DNA of 64,000 nt from the NCBI RefSeq assembly GCF_050859025.1, contig NZ_CP138200.1, positions 3,596,001 through 3,660,000 of the forward strand, given 5' to 3'. The position numbers and the translations under genes are program-made. Source of the stretch: Wukongibacter sp050859025 (GTDB lineage: Bacteria; Bacillota; Clostridia; Peptostreptococcales; Caminicellaceae). This document shows positions 41,739-50,564 of the stretch, piece after piece (the stretch's first letter is position 1; each line of letters starts with the position of its first letter). A model generated the notes under the pieces. That model was not told where the DNA came from. It did no database searches and saw only the letters and a list, made by a program, of their open reading frames with translations.

Positions 41739-42974
41739 TCACCCAATCAATGATTTTTTTGGTATTGCTAACTTTATTTTCGTCCCAATATTTAACCTAG
41801 AGTTAATCTCAATATTACCACTCAAGTCTTCAACAATATTTTTTATATGGGATAGTCCTATTCCAGTTGAAGCTTTGCCAGTTGCCTCATCAAATTTAGT
41901 CGTAAAACCTGGGTTAAATATATAAGGAAGAATCTCTTCGTCTATACCTTCTCCTGTATCAGATACTTCAAAGTATAGATTTTCTTCATCACTAAACTCA
42001 GTTATTATAATTAAATCATTGTCATCACAAGCATCTATACTATTAATAATTAAGTTATTGAGCATAGAAAATAGAGAATAGTAGTTTTTTAAAACTAATT
42101 GATCTTTAAAGTCCAAAGAAATCTTAATACTCTTTTTGTTTTCTTCGAGATATCGTTTTGTATTATCCTTAATAATTACAAGAACATCTGCTATTGTCAT
42201 TGTACCATCATTTTCAAAATTCTTTAAGAAGCTTTCAAAACCCCTTAATACTCTATAATAATCCTTTTTTATTTCATGCACTTCCCTTGAGATATTTAAA
42301 GTTTTTTCTTTAAGCTTCTCATCATCTTTATAAGTTTCATATAGGTTATAGCTCTTACTCATGACATTCTCTATATCCTTCATAGATTTTCTAAGATAAA
42401 ACATTTCTGCTTGAATATTTGAAATTATTTTATTTAACTGGCTATATCTTTTTTGATGCTCTCTATTTAATATATACAATTCCTGTTTTTTATAAAACCA
42501 ATAAACAAAGTAGGCTATAAAACTTCTTGTAAGGCCAACTAGAATAATGATTTTTATCATACTTGCAGATATGTTATTTCTAATTAATGCTTCTGTAATA
42601 TTGCTGACAGAATCTATAAGTGCCAGTAATAAAATTGTTTTGACTAAATTATCTTTGTCTCTTTGTATTTTTATACTAAATGCAAGTAATCCAAAGCATA
42701 TATAATAAATCATTGCAGGATAGTCTAGCAAAATTGCCTGTTGCAGAGTTATAGATTTAAATGTAACAACTAAAATATTTCTAATAAGGAACACTGCCAT
42801 ACTACATGAAATTGCTAATTTAAGTTCAGATATTTCGTCAAATATTAAAATGAAAAGGTTGAGCGCAATGACACCGACCGAAAATCTCAGAGTACTTGTA
42901 AAAGGATAAAAATATATTTCGCTTAAAAATGCAACTGCTAAGGTTGACAAGACATATTTTTTGAATTTGTCCAT
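41739..42974 (-). CDS. Sensor histidine kinase, GlnK-like
   Basis: A 411-residue kinase. Six or so membrane helices fill residues 1-175, then a coiled-coil dimerisation region and a C-terminal ATPase domain with N box NLIINSIDAC, G1 DTGEGID and G2 GIGLSHIKNIVEDLSG. The phosphorylated histidine region is atypical (VHEIKKDYYRVLRG), as in GlnK/citrate-type kinases. ATG follows GGAGGG. It pairs with the regulator 5 bases downstream. The absence of an extracellular sensor domain suggests it senses within the membrane or cytoplasm. Confidence 0.85.
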   Translation of the reverse strand: MDKFKKYVLSTLAVAFLSEIYFYPFTSTLRFSVGVIALNLFILIFDEISELKLAISCSMAVFLIRNILVVTFKSITLQQAILLDYPAMIYYICFGLLAFSIKIQRDKDNLVKTILLLALIDSVSNITEALIRNNISASMIKIIILVGLTRSFIAYFVYWFYKKQELYILNREHQKRYSQLNKIISNIQAEMFYLRKSMKDIENVMSKSYNLYETYKDDEKLKEKTLNISREVHEIKKDYYRVLRGFESFLKNFENDGTMTIADVLVIIKDNTKRYLEENKKSIKISLDFKDQLVLKNYYSLFSMLNNLIINSIDACDDNDLIIITEFSDEENLYFEVSDTGEGIDEEILPYIFNPGFTTKFDEATGKASTGIGLSHIKNIVEDLSGNIEINSRLNIGTKIKLAIPKKSLIG

Positions 42975-43034
42975 TTTTCCCTCCATTTAGACCTATTGAA
43001 AGATCATAAATATTATTCTTTGAACCAACAAAAA

Positions 43035-43077
43035 ATATAACCACTCAATATCTTTTTCTCAAATCGAATGGTTATAT
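43035..43077 (-). terminator. Terminator after fabI
   Basis: ATATAACCA / TGGTTATAT stem with a 25-base loop, then TTTTTTG on the minus strand; 23 bases after the fabI stop codon. Confidence 0.78.
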
Positions 43078-43100
43078 CTATATATTTTTAAGTGATGATA

Positions 43101-43874
43101 TTATCCCACTATATGATATCCACAATCAACATGAATGTTTTCACCAGTCACACCCGTACCTAAATCACTACATAAAAATAATGCTGTATTAGCTATCTCC
43201 TCTGTAGTAACAAGTCTCTTAAGCGGAGCAACATCCTCAAATCCTCTTAGTAACTTAGTAAAATCCCTAATCCCCTTAGCTGAAGTAGTCTTTACAGGTC
43301 CTGCGGATATTGAATTAACAGTAACATTATTAATACCAAGATCAACTGCTAAGTATCTAACACTAGCCTCTAATGCGGCCTTTGCAACTCCCATGACATT
43401 GTAGTTTGTAATAGCTCTTTCGGCCCCAAGATAGGATAATGTGACAATGCTTCCTCCTTCAGTCATAAGAGGCTGAGCATTTCTTGATATAGCAACCAAT
43501 GAATATGAACTTATGTCCTGTGCCACTAAATAGCCTTCCCTAGAAGTATTGTAATAAAATCCTTGTAATTCATCTTTATTTGCAAAGGCTATACTATGTA
43601 CAACGCCATGAAGAACATCTATTTCCTTTCTTAATTCCTTGAATGCATTTTCAATATCTTCATCTTTAGATACATCACATTCAATTAGTTTAGGGTTATC
43701 AATCCCCTCTTCCATTAAAAACTTTTCTAAATGTAATCTGCTCTTATCCCCTAAGTATGTGAATATAAGATTTGCCTCTTCCTTAATAAATTTTTTCGCA
43801 ATCCCCCAGGCAATACTCCACTTGTTAGCAACACCCATGATTAATATATTTTTATCCTTAAGTAACTTCCCCAT
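43101..43874 (-). CDS. fabI: Enoyl-[acyl-carrier-protein] reductase
   Basis: A 257-residue short-chain dehydrogenase-type reductase of the last step of fatty acid elongation. FabI features: ILIMGVANKWSIAWGIAK at the NAD site, the wide-spaced active-site YNVMGVAKAALE (Y-x6-K) and SAGPVKTTSAKGI. ATG follows GAGGAGG. It stands alone, without other fab genes, which is common for Clostridia that carry FabK in the main fab cluster. Confidence 0.93.
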   Translation of the reverse strand: MGKLLKDKNILIMGVANKWSIAWGIAKKFIKEEANLIFTYLGDKSRLHLEKFLMEEGIDNPKLIECDVSKDEDIENAFKELRKEIDVLHGVVHSIAFANKDELQGFYYNTSREGYLVAQDISSYSLVAISRNAQPLMTEGGSIVTLSYLGAERAITNYNVMGVAKAALEASVRYLAVDLGINNVTVNSISAGPVKTTSAKGIRDFTKLLRGFEDVAPLKRLVTTEEIANTALFLCSDLGTGVTGENIHVDCGYHIVG

Positions 43875-44023
43875 ATTGTATCCTCCTCAAAACAAATATA
43901 AATAGAAAAATAATCTCAAATAAATTATACAATAACTACAGATAAAACTCAAAGCCTAACAGTCTTTCAATATATTACTAAATTTTAATTTTAGATTCTC
44001 TCTATATGTATAAATCAACTTAC

Positions 44024-44129
44024 CTATAGAAATCGCAATAAATCTCTTACATTTTGATTACTTAAAAAGCCTTGAAACCTTGGCTATTTAAGTAATCAAA
44101 ATGTAGATTTATAAGTGCGTTCTATATAG
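44024..44129. repeat. Family B palindromic repeat, copy B3
   Basis: Begins ctatagaaatcgcaataaa, ends ataagtgcgttctatatag, with arms cttacattttgattacttaa and ttaagtaatcaaaatgtag. Nearly identical to B2. It fills the gap between fabI and ltaE. Confidence 0.92.
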
Positions 44130-44171
44130 TTAGTAAAATAGAAATATACAGGTTCATATTCCTTTACAAGT

Positions 44172-45197
44172 TTACACTAATATCTCTTTCATTTGAGAAA
44201 GTACGTAGTCTATATCTTCTCTAGTAACGTCCTTATTTGTCACGAATCTGTATTCTCCGTCTTCTTTCCCATTAATCTTTATGTTTTTTGCTAGTAGCTT
44301 TGAGATAAATTCTTTTTCCTCAATAATATCGTCAGGCATTTCAAAAAATACCATACTAATGTCATTTCTATCAAATTTCACTTCTATTCCTTCAAACTTT
44401 ACTAGCTCCTTAGCTAAATATCTACAATTCTCATGATCCGCCTCTAATCTGTCTATCATATCCTCCAAAGCTATTATTCCAGCAGCTGCTATGATACCAG
44501 CCTGTCTTAAACCGCCACCCATAAGCTTTCTATTCTTTCTTGCTTTTTTAATAAAGTCTTTACTTCCAGCCAATATTGATCCTATAGGAGCACACAACCC
44601 CTTAGATAGACAGAACATAACACTATCACAGTTTTCAGTCACTTCCTTAACATCTACTTTTAGTGCCCTGGCTGCGTTAAAAACCCTTGCTCCGTCAAGA
44701 TGTATTGGTATATTATTAACAGTTGCGATCTCCTTTATTTTCCTCATACTATCTAGATTCACTACAGCTCCACAGGAGTGAGCGTTTTCTATACATATTA
44801 ATCCAGTGTCTGGAAAGTGAATATCATCATCTCTGATAGCCTTCTCTACATCTTCTGGATTCATAGCTCCATTCTCACCTTCAACAGTCCTTATATGTAC
44901 CCCTGCAATGACAGATGCTGCACCAACTTCATGCATAACTATATGCGAATTTGCTTCTAAAATCACTTCATCGCCTCTCCTAGTATGGGTTAGCAGTGCT
45001 AACTGATTTCCGAAGGTTCCACTGGGAACAAATAAAGCATCTTCCTTACCGACTATTTCAGCAGCTAATTTCTCTAATTTCTGTACAGTAGGATCATCAC
45101 CATATACATCGTCCCCTACCTCTGCATTAGCCATAGCTCTTCTCATTTCATCGGTAGGCATTGTAACCGTATCGCTTCTTAAATCAATCATCTTCAT
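44172..45197 (-). CDS. ltaE: Low-specificity L-threonine aldolase
   Basis: A 341-residue PLP enzyme that splits L-threonine or L-allo-threonine to glycine and acetaldehyde. MIDLRSDTVTMPT is the typical start, HLDGARVFNAA precedes the PLP lysine region CLSKGLCAPIGS, and GGGLRQAG follows. Of three in-phase ATG codons the second is best spaced from GGAGG. It is a single gene with repeats on both sides. In this amino-acid fermenter it would feed glycine and threonine catabolism. Confidence 0.93.
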   Translation of the reverse strand: MKMIDLRSDTVTMPTDEMRRAMANAEVGDDVYGDDPTVQKLEKLAAEIVGKEDALFVPSGTFGNQLALLTHTRRGDEVILEANSHIVMHEVGAASVIAGVHIRTVEGENGAMNPEDVEKAIRDDDIHFPDTGLICIENAHSCGAVVNLDSMRKIKEIATVNNIPIHLDGARVFNAARALKVDVKEVTENCDSVMFCLSKGLCAPIGSILAGSKDFIKKARKNRKLMGGGLRQAGIIAAAGIIALEDMIDRLEADHENCRYLAKELVKFEGIEVKFDRNDISMVFFEMPDDIIEEKEFISKLLAKNIKINGKEDGEYRFVTNKDVTREDIDYVLSQMKEILV

Positions 45198-45294
45198 CTT
45201 CATTCCTCCTCAATTAATGTGCCAGAATTTTAACTCATTAATTTTTCTTTAATTCTAATTTAAAAGCTTTCCTTTTGGCATTTTAAAATTTATA

Positions 45295-45491
45295 ATATAT
45301 GTATATCATACATATAGCAGATTGTTGACAAAGTCAACAAGATGATAGGCTGTTGAGAAATCTGAAGTTCGAGGCGTGCTGAAATCAAGAGACCGCAGCG
45401 TATATAGACATACGTAAGGGTTCTTGATTGAAGCGACAACGAAGAAATTCAGGTTTGTCATCAGCCTGATATATGTATATCATACATATAG
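45295..45491 (+). repeat. Family C element C2 flanked by 23-bp direct repeats
   Basis: An insert of about 151 bp (45318-45468) lies between two perfect 23-bp copies (45295-45317 and 45469-45491) of a sequence that itself is nearly palindromic (atatatgtatatcatacat...). The insert begins cagattgttgacaaagtc and ends tttgtcatcagcctg, so its ends are imperfect inverted repeats, and it holds inner stems. The first part matches copy C1 near yajC. The insert has no coding frame. Confidence 0.75.
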
Positions 45492-45590
45492 AGTTCATAT
45501 AGCACAACTCAATTTACACATATCAAAATACTTGATTATTCTAACAGTCTTTTATATGTATAAATTAATAGTCTTACTTGAATCTCTATA
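45487..45590. repeat. Family A palindromic repeat, copy A9
   Basis: Begins tatagagttcatatagcac, ends cttgaatctctata; arms actcaatttacacatatc and atatgtataaattaata. It starts at the right-hand 23-bp repeat of element C2. Confidence 0.82.
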
Positions 45591-45636
45591 AGTCCAAAAA
45601 AATATAAGAATATAAGTTTAAATAAAACTATTACTT

Positions 45637-45745
45637 TATAGGGATTATTTAAGTAAAGACTTTAATTTATACATCTCCAAAACTTCCAAGAACGCTGAGT
45701 ATTTGTACATGTATAAATTAAGTTTTACTATGTAAACCCTATATA
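45637..45745. repeat. Family A palindromic repeat, copy A10
   Basis: Inverse orientation to A3 and almost identical to it. Begins tatagggattatttaag and ends tactatgtaaaccctatata. It lies just before the ytvI-like gene. The gap 45198-45812 is filled by C2, A9 and A10. Confidence 0.9.
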
Positions 45746-45812
45746 TATAATTTTTTTAAATCTACCTAAACTAATTATATAATTAAATATATCTTTTGCA
45801 TAGGAGGATAAC

Positions 45813-46868
45813 ATGGGAAATATTATAATCTCCAAACTCATGATCATACTCATTGTAGTACTTTTATATTTTATCATAGCTAAATCTATAGTTTTTATGT
45901 TGCCCTTTATAATTGGTTGGTTAATTTCAATCATTATTGAGCCACTAGTGATTTTTCTACATAAAAAATTAAGAATTTATAGGGGTATAGCCTCCTTCGT
46001 CTCTATAATACTATTTGTAGTAATAGCAGGAGCACTTATTTCTACTCTAGGAAGCTTCCTTTTTTCAGAGTTAACTAAACTCACGGATAAACTTCCTGAT
46101 ATAGCCGTAAGAACTAGTGAATTTTTTACATATATAGATGAGAAATTTCAATCATTCTATATAAATATACCTCCAAATATAGCAGCATCAGTATATGATA
46201 CCCTATATAATTTTTTAAACTCATTAACAAAGTACTTCGGAGTATTGGCAACATCAACTATAAACGTTGTAACTGCAATACCAAATTTTCTTTTGTTCCT
46301 TCTCTTTACTTTACTTTCTTCATTCTTTATATCTAAGGACAAAGAAAAAATTTATGGCTTTTTTAGAGAACATATTCCAAGCAAAGTCTATAATAATAGA
46401 AAATTAATAATTTTAAAGGAGGACTTGCTGGCTGCTCTTTTAGGGTACATCAAGGCTCAGTTAATACTTATGACCATAACCTTCACTGAAAGTGCAATTG
46501 GTTTATCCTTAATAGGAGTTAATTATTCTATACTATTTGCATTTATAATAAGTCTAGTAGATGCCCTTCCTATTTTAGGGTCGGGATCGATTTATATACC
46601 ATGGATAATATTAAAGCTTATTGAAGCGGATTATGATACTTCTATTTTTCTACTGATTTTGTATCTAACCGTTACAATTGTAAGACAGACTCTAGAGCCC
46701 AAGATCTTAAGTACCCAAATCGGTTTATATCCTTTGGTTACTTTAATGTCAATTTATATTGGAATCAGACTATTTGGATTTATAGGAATTATTTTGGGCC
46801 CTATTATTATTATCACTATTTTTGCTCTCAAAAAGATGGATATAGTACCCATAAAAAAAGAACATTGA
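45813..46868 (+). CDS. AI-2E transporter-family protein, YtvI-like
   Basis: A 351-residue membrane protein with about eight helices, in the AI-2E transporter (PerM) family. Paired helices at the start (LYFIIAKSIVFMLPFIIGWLIS), a long soluble region and the conserved end (ALPILGSGSIYIPW, IGLYPLVTLMSIYIGIRLFGFIG) fit the YtvI sporulation subgroup. Its role in spores is not defined. ATG follows TAGGAGG. It is the first plus-strand gene after a long minus-strand block and ends at its own terminator. Confidence 0.85.
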   Translation: MGNIIISKLMIILIVVLLYFIIAKSIVFMLPFIIGWLISIIIEPLVIFLHKKLRIYRGIASFVSIILFVVIAGALISTLGSFLFSELTKLTDKLPDIAVRTSEFFTYIDEKFQSFYINIPPNIAASVYDTLYNFLNSLTKYFGVLATSTINVVTAIPNFLLFLLFTLLSSFFISKDKEKIYGFFREHIPSKVYNNRKLIILKEDLLAALLGYIKAQLILMTITFTESAIGLSLIGVNYSILFAFIISLVDALPILGSGSIYIPWIILKLIEADYDTSIFLLILYLTVTIVRQTLEPKILSTQIGLYPLVTLMSIYIGIRLFGFIGIILGPIIIITIFALKKMDIVPIKKEH

Positions 46869-46900
46869 TTTTCATATAAATAATTCTTTTTCACTTTCTT

Positions 46901-46942
46901 CCTCTTAATGTTCGTTTTATCACGAACATTAAGAGGGTTTTC
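46901..46942 (+). terminator. Terminator after the ytvI-like gene
   Basis: A perfect 14-bp stem (CCTCTTAATGTTCG / CGAACATTAAGAGG) followed by TTTTC, 32 bases after the stop codon. Confidence 0.88.
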
Positions 46943-47018
46943 TATTTGTTAAACCATTGTAATATTTACCTAATCCAGTTATTTTAAAGTGAAAACGTTA
47001 TCTATTTTCATATACACC

Positions 47019-47046
47019 TTTACATTTTGTATATTTATGCTATAAT
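47019..47046 (+). promoter_or_regulatory. Sigma-A promoter of the glutamine synthetase gene
   Basis: TTTACA, 16 bases, TATAAT, with a TGC before the -10 box; 38 bases before the start codon. Confidence 0.7.
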
Positions 47047-47083
47047 TGTTCATAATATTTTAAAAAATGAAAGAGGTGTAGTT

Positions 47084-48988
47084 ATGAATAATCTTATATA
47101 TTTTATCCCACCAGAGAAGCATGATTCAGAATCTTTAAAATCCTTACTTAATGATCATCAGGAAATAAAATTTGTTTCCTTAGTAGCCGTTGACCTTGGT
47201 AATAATAATACTGATGAAAAAATCCCTATCAATATAATGCTTGAAGACATCGAAGAATTTTTGAAAAACGGAGTACAGACCGATGGTTCTAGTGTTTTTC
47301 TACCTGAAATAGCTGAAATTAATGATGCTAAGGTAGATATTCTTCCAGACCTTGATGTTAAATGGTTTATTGATTATAACTATGACTTTATTGATCCTGA
47401 AACTAATTTACCTGTAGGTACATTACTTATACCATCATTTCTTGAGCATAATGGTAAACTAGTTGGTTCTCGCTCCATACTAAAAACTGCATCCGATAGT
47501 TTTAAAAAGGAAATTCTGAATTTATTCAATAACAAAGCTCTCCTCGAAGAATTTAATATTGCTTCAAAAGACGATATTGAAAAGGTATTGCTTACAACTG
47601 CAACTGAATTAGAGTTTTGGGTTCAAACACCTGGAGATAAAGCAGTTTTTGAACACTTGTCCACATCACAAATTTTAAAGGAACAATATTGGAAACGTAC
47701 TGTTGGTCCTGTTCGTACTGCTATGGAACAGTCATTATTACTTTTAAATAAATATGATTATGAAGCTGAGATGGGTCATAAGGAAGTCGGTGGAATTCCT
47801 TCATCTTTATCCAAAAATGGCAAATTCGCACATATAATGGAACAGCTTGAGATAGATTGGAAATATAGTACTGAGATGCAAACAGCTGATAACGAATTAT
47901 TTGCAAAGGATATTATTAAAGAAACCTTTGTAAGTAATGGTCTGGATGTAACTTTCTTAGCTAAACCAATTGAAGGTGTCGCAGGAAGTGGAGAGCATAC
48001 TCATGTAGGAGTTGCAATTAAACTTAAGGATGGTTCTATACGCAATCTATTTACTCCGTCAGATATGACTAAGTATTTTGTAAGCTCCATCGGTTGGGGT
48101 GCTATTATGGGTCTTCTTAAAAACTATGAGGTCGTAAATCCATTCATTACCTCTACCAACGATGCTTTAAATAGACTAAAGCCTGGCTTCGAAGCACCGA
48201 TCTGTATCGTTTCATCTCTTGGTCACGAGGTTGAAACACCTTCAAGAAATCGTACTATCTTAGCAGGTTTAATCAGGGATCTAAATAATCCTATGGCTAC
48301 AAGATATGAGGTAAGAGTTCCAAATCCTACTACTAACACTTATTTAACAACAGCAGCTATATATCAAGCTATGTTAGATGGAGTAAAAGCTGTTACTAAC
48401 TCTGGCAAATCTAATAAGGAGCTTGAAAAAGAGTTTTCAAAGGCGGCCGGTGAAGAAGGCTTCTATCTTGAAAAAGATAGAGCATACAGAAGTGAGTATG
48501 ATGTTTTCGAACACTATACTGCTGAAGAAAGAAATAAGCTATTTGGAGTACCTCCTACAACAGTTTGGGAAAATATCTGTAATTTTAATAAATATCCTGA
48601 AAAACTTAAGGTTTTATCGACTAACGATGTATTTACAGAAAAAATTATTGCTTCCTTTAAAACAAGTATATTGATGCAGTGGACTACAGAACTAAAAAAT
48701 AGAATCATTCCTTCTAACATCGAGCTAGTTAGAGATTGTAAAAAGGTACATGATTTGGAATTCGCAACCGATCTAGATATAGTAAACTGGGAGAAGGTTA
48801 ACCAACTAAGATATTACTTAATGAAAGATAGTATGAGCCAAAAATCTCTTTTCACTCGAATCAGAGAATCTATAGACAATAAAGAATATGATTTGGTATC
48901 TGATTTACAAATTGAAATGAGTGAGAAAATAACGGATTTAAAGAAATTGTATGCCATATATAAAAGAAACCTCTTTAGAACTGAATAA
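47084..48988 (+). CDS. Glutamine synthetase of unusual length
   Basis: A 634-residue member of the glutamine synthetase fold, making glutamine from glutamate, ammonia and ATP. Family landmarks: TDGSSVFLPEI and LPDLDVKWF (beta-grasp half), ATELEFW (metal site), GVAGSGEHTHVG (in place of NGSGMHxH) and YEVRVPNPTTNTYL (in place of R-x-PD..aNPYL). Type I enzymes have about 440-470 residues and type III about 700, so this is an intermediate form with about 150 extra C-terminal residues that end in a helical, charged segment. ATG follows AGAGGTG; the open frame upstream overlaps the promoter. Single gene with its own promoter and terminator. Confidence 0.85.
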   Translation: MNNLIYFIPPEKHDSESLKSLLNDHQEIKFVSLVAVDLGNNNTDEKIPINIMLEDIEEFLKNGVQTDGSSVFLPEIAEINDAKVDILPDLDVKWFIDYNYDFIDPETNLPVGTLLIPSFLEHNGKLVGSRSILKTASDSFKKEILNLFNNKALLEEFNIASKDDIEKVLLTTATELEFWVQTPGDKAVFEHLSTSQILKEQYWKRTVGPVRTAMEQSLLLLNKYDYEAEMGHKEVGGIPSSLSKNGKFAHIMEQLEIDWKYSTEMQTADNELFAKDIIKETFVSNGLDVTFLAKPIEGVAGSGEHTHVGVAIKLKDGSIRNLFTPSDMTKYFVSSIGWGAIMGLLKNYEVVNPFITSTNDALNRLKPGFEAPICIVSSLGHEVETPSRNRTILAGLIRDLNNPMATRYEVRVPNPTTNTYLTTAAIYQAMLDGVKAVTNSGKSNKELEKEFSKAAGEEGFYLEKDRAYRSEYDVFEHYTAEERNKLFGVPPTTVWENICNFNKYPEKLKVLSTNDVFTEKIIASFKTSILMQWTTELKNRIIPSNIELVRDCKKVHDLEFATDLDIVNWEKVNQLRYYLMKDSMSQKSLFTRIRESIDNKEYDLVSDLQIEMSEKITDLKKLYAIYKRNLFRTE

Positions 48989-48999
48989 TATAACCAACT

Positions 49000-49032
49000 A
49001 TACACTCTGTCTATGCAGAGTGTATTTTTTTT
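49000..49032 (+). terminator. Terminator after the glutamine synthetase gene
   Basis: ATACACTCTG / CAGAGTGTAT stem with a 6-base loop, then seven T; 11 bases after the stop codon. Confidence 0.92.
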
Positions 49033-49206
49033 ATGTCCTTTTTCCATACTAAATATTGACATAAAAAATATAAAATATCAAAGCATATATAATAATATAG
49101 ATATTTCGGAGATTTACTATCTAAAGCTCCTGAGAATAATAAACCTTCAGAATATAACAGATTTTTTCTTACTTATTGTATAATATCAAGATGTTGGGGT
49201 GATTAA

Positions 49207-50118
49207 GTGGATATCCAAAATTTAAAGATATTAGAAAATTTTAATATTGAAAATGTCAATTTAAGTATTCGTCCATTTATTTCATCTATAATTATTCTTA
49301 TTCTAGCCTTTGCCCTCATAAAAGTTGTAATGTTTTTAACAAAAAAAATTATTGATATAACAAACTTCAACGTACAAAGAGAAAAAACCGTAAAAAGCGT
49401 CATTGACTCTATAGCTGCATATTTTATCATGGCATTTGCTATTTTAACTATTATGAGTGAATTTGGTTTGATTAAAAAGGCTACGATACTAACTGGTGCT
49501 GGTATCTTTACCGTAGTAGCTGGCCTTGGAACCCAAAATCTGATAAAGGATATAATCAATGGATTTTTTATACTCTTTGAAAGGCAAATGAAGGTAGGAG
49601 ACTTCGTAGCAATAAACGAAAAATATTTTGGAACAGTTGAAGAAATTGGTTTACGTGCTACAGCTGTTAGAGAATGGTCTTTAACAAAAATCTATATCCC
49701 TAATGGCGAAATTAAAACCCTAAAAAATTATTACAAGGAAAAGGCAAGAGTTATTATTGAGACCATTATCCCTTTTGAAGAAAACCATGACGAGGTTGAA
49801 GAAGCATTAAAGTATGTATGCAAAATCATCAATGAGAAATATGAAGATCGACTATATAAGATAGGAAACACAAATTTTTCTGAATTTAATTTAGTCGGAG
49901 TAATTGGTTTTAGCGGAATTGATGGTGGTGCCAGATATGTAATTACTGGAGTAGTTAATCCTGTTCATAAGTGGTTTATCAGGAATAGAATCTATGAAAC
50001 AATACTAAGAGTATTTAATGAAAGAAATTTAAGGATTGGTTATCCTAAAATATGGTACAATGATAAAAATCATATATTTGAAAATAAAAAAAGTGGACAA
50101 CAAAACAAATTTGAGTAG
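49207..50118 (+). CDS. MscS-family mechanosensitive channel
   Basis: A 303-residue small-conductance channel protein. Three membrane helices lie in the first 110 residues; the pore helix is the Gly/Ala-rich ATILTGAGIFTVVAGLGTQNLIKDIINGFFIL, followed by the beta domain (MKVGDFVAINEKYFGTVEEIGLRATAVR, IPNGEIKTLKNY). It releases solutes under hypo-osmotic stress. Start is GTG after GGGGTGA. It is a single gene; the terminator at 50226-50248 belongs to the opposite strand but could act on both. Confidence 0.92.
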   Translation: MDIQNLKILENFNIENVNLSIRPFISSIIILILAFALIKVVMFLTKKIIDITNFNVQREKTVKSVIDSIAAYFIMAFAILTIMSEFGLIKKATILTGAGIFTVVAGLGTQNLIKDIINGFFILFERQMKVGDFVAINEKYFGTVEEIGLRATAVREWSLTKIYIPNGEIKTLKNYYKEKARVIIETIIPFEENHDEVEEALKYVCKIINEKYEDRLYKIGNTNFSEFNLVGVIGFSGIDGGARYVITGVVNPVHKWFIRNRIYETILRVFNERNLRIGYPKIWYNDKNHIFENKKSGQQNKFE

Positions 50119-50225
50119 GTAGAATTCTTTACACTTGACAAAGTAAATAATTCAATGACTATAAATTTGTTTTTAACTGCCTTATTATAAACAGACAACT
50201 TATCTAGGTTTATACAAAATAGAAA

Positions 50226-50248
50226 AATCTAGCTTGGAAGGCTAGATT
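50226..50248 (-). terminator. Terminator downstream of the cobalamin riboswitch
   Basis: AATCTAGC / GCTAGATT stem with a 7-base loop, then TTTTTC on the minus strand. About 55 bases after the aptamer end. No minus-strand gene follows. Confidence 0.85.
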
Positions 50249-50302
50249 AGTATTCTGTAAATTTAGATAATAGAAACTATTCTTCCCTCCGAAGATTTCT
50301 TG

Positions 50303-50475
50303 CACATATAGGCAGGTTTCCTGACTTACACTTCTTCCTACTTCCTCGCCTTCCCGGGGTTGCCAGTGGCTTTATGAGGTTTCGTCTGTGTTTACAGTAG
50401 CGGGGGCTGCGACGGACTTTCACCGTACTTCCCTTTTACCCTCTTTCGAGAGGCACCTACATCATTATTTTGCTG
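50303..50475 (-). promoter_or_regulatory. Cobalamin riboswitch
   Basis: All class signatures are present in order on the minus strand: TAGGTGCC, AAAAGGGAA, GGTGAAAGTCCG, GCAGCCCCCGCTACTGT, GCCACTGG, GGGAAGG and GTCAGGAAACCTGCC. It lies 90 bases after the stop codon of the metal-exporter-like gene and has only a terminator, not a gene, downstream; the opposite strand carries mscS. A SD-like GGAGGG follows the aptamer but no start codon is near it. Confidence 0.95.
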
Positions 50476-50564
50476 TCCAATGTTATTATATACTAATATT
50501 CATTAAAATTCAATACAAAACCAAAATTATTTATAGAAATTTTTTAGACCCACTCTGAATAATC

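Noticed and set aside
49203..49559. 118-codon minus-strand frame that could have been the target of the orphan cobalamin riboswitch
   Set aside because: It is antisense to the MscS gene, lies more than 700 bases from the aptamer beyond a strong terminator, and has no binding site.
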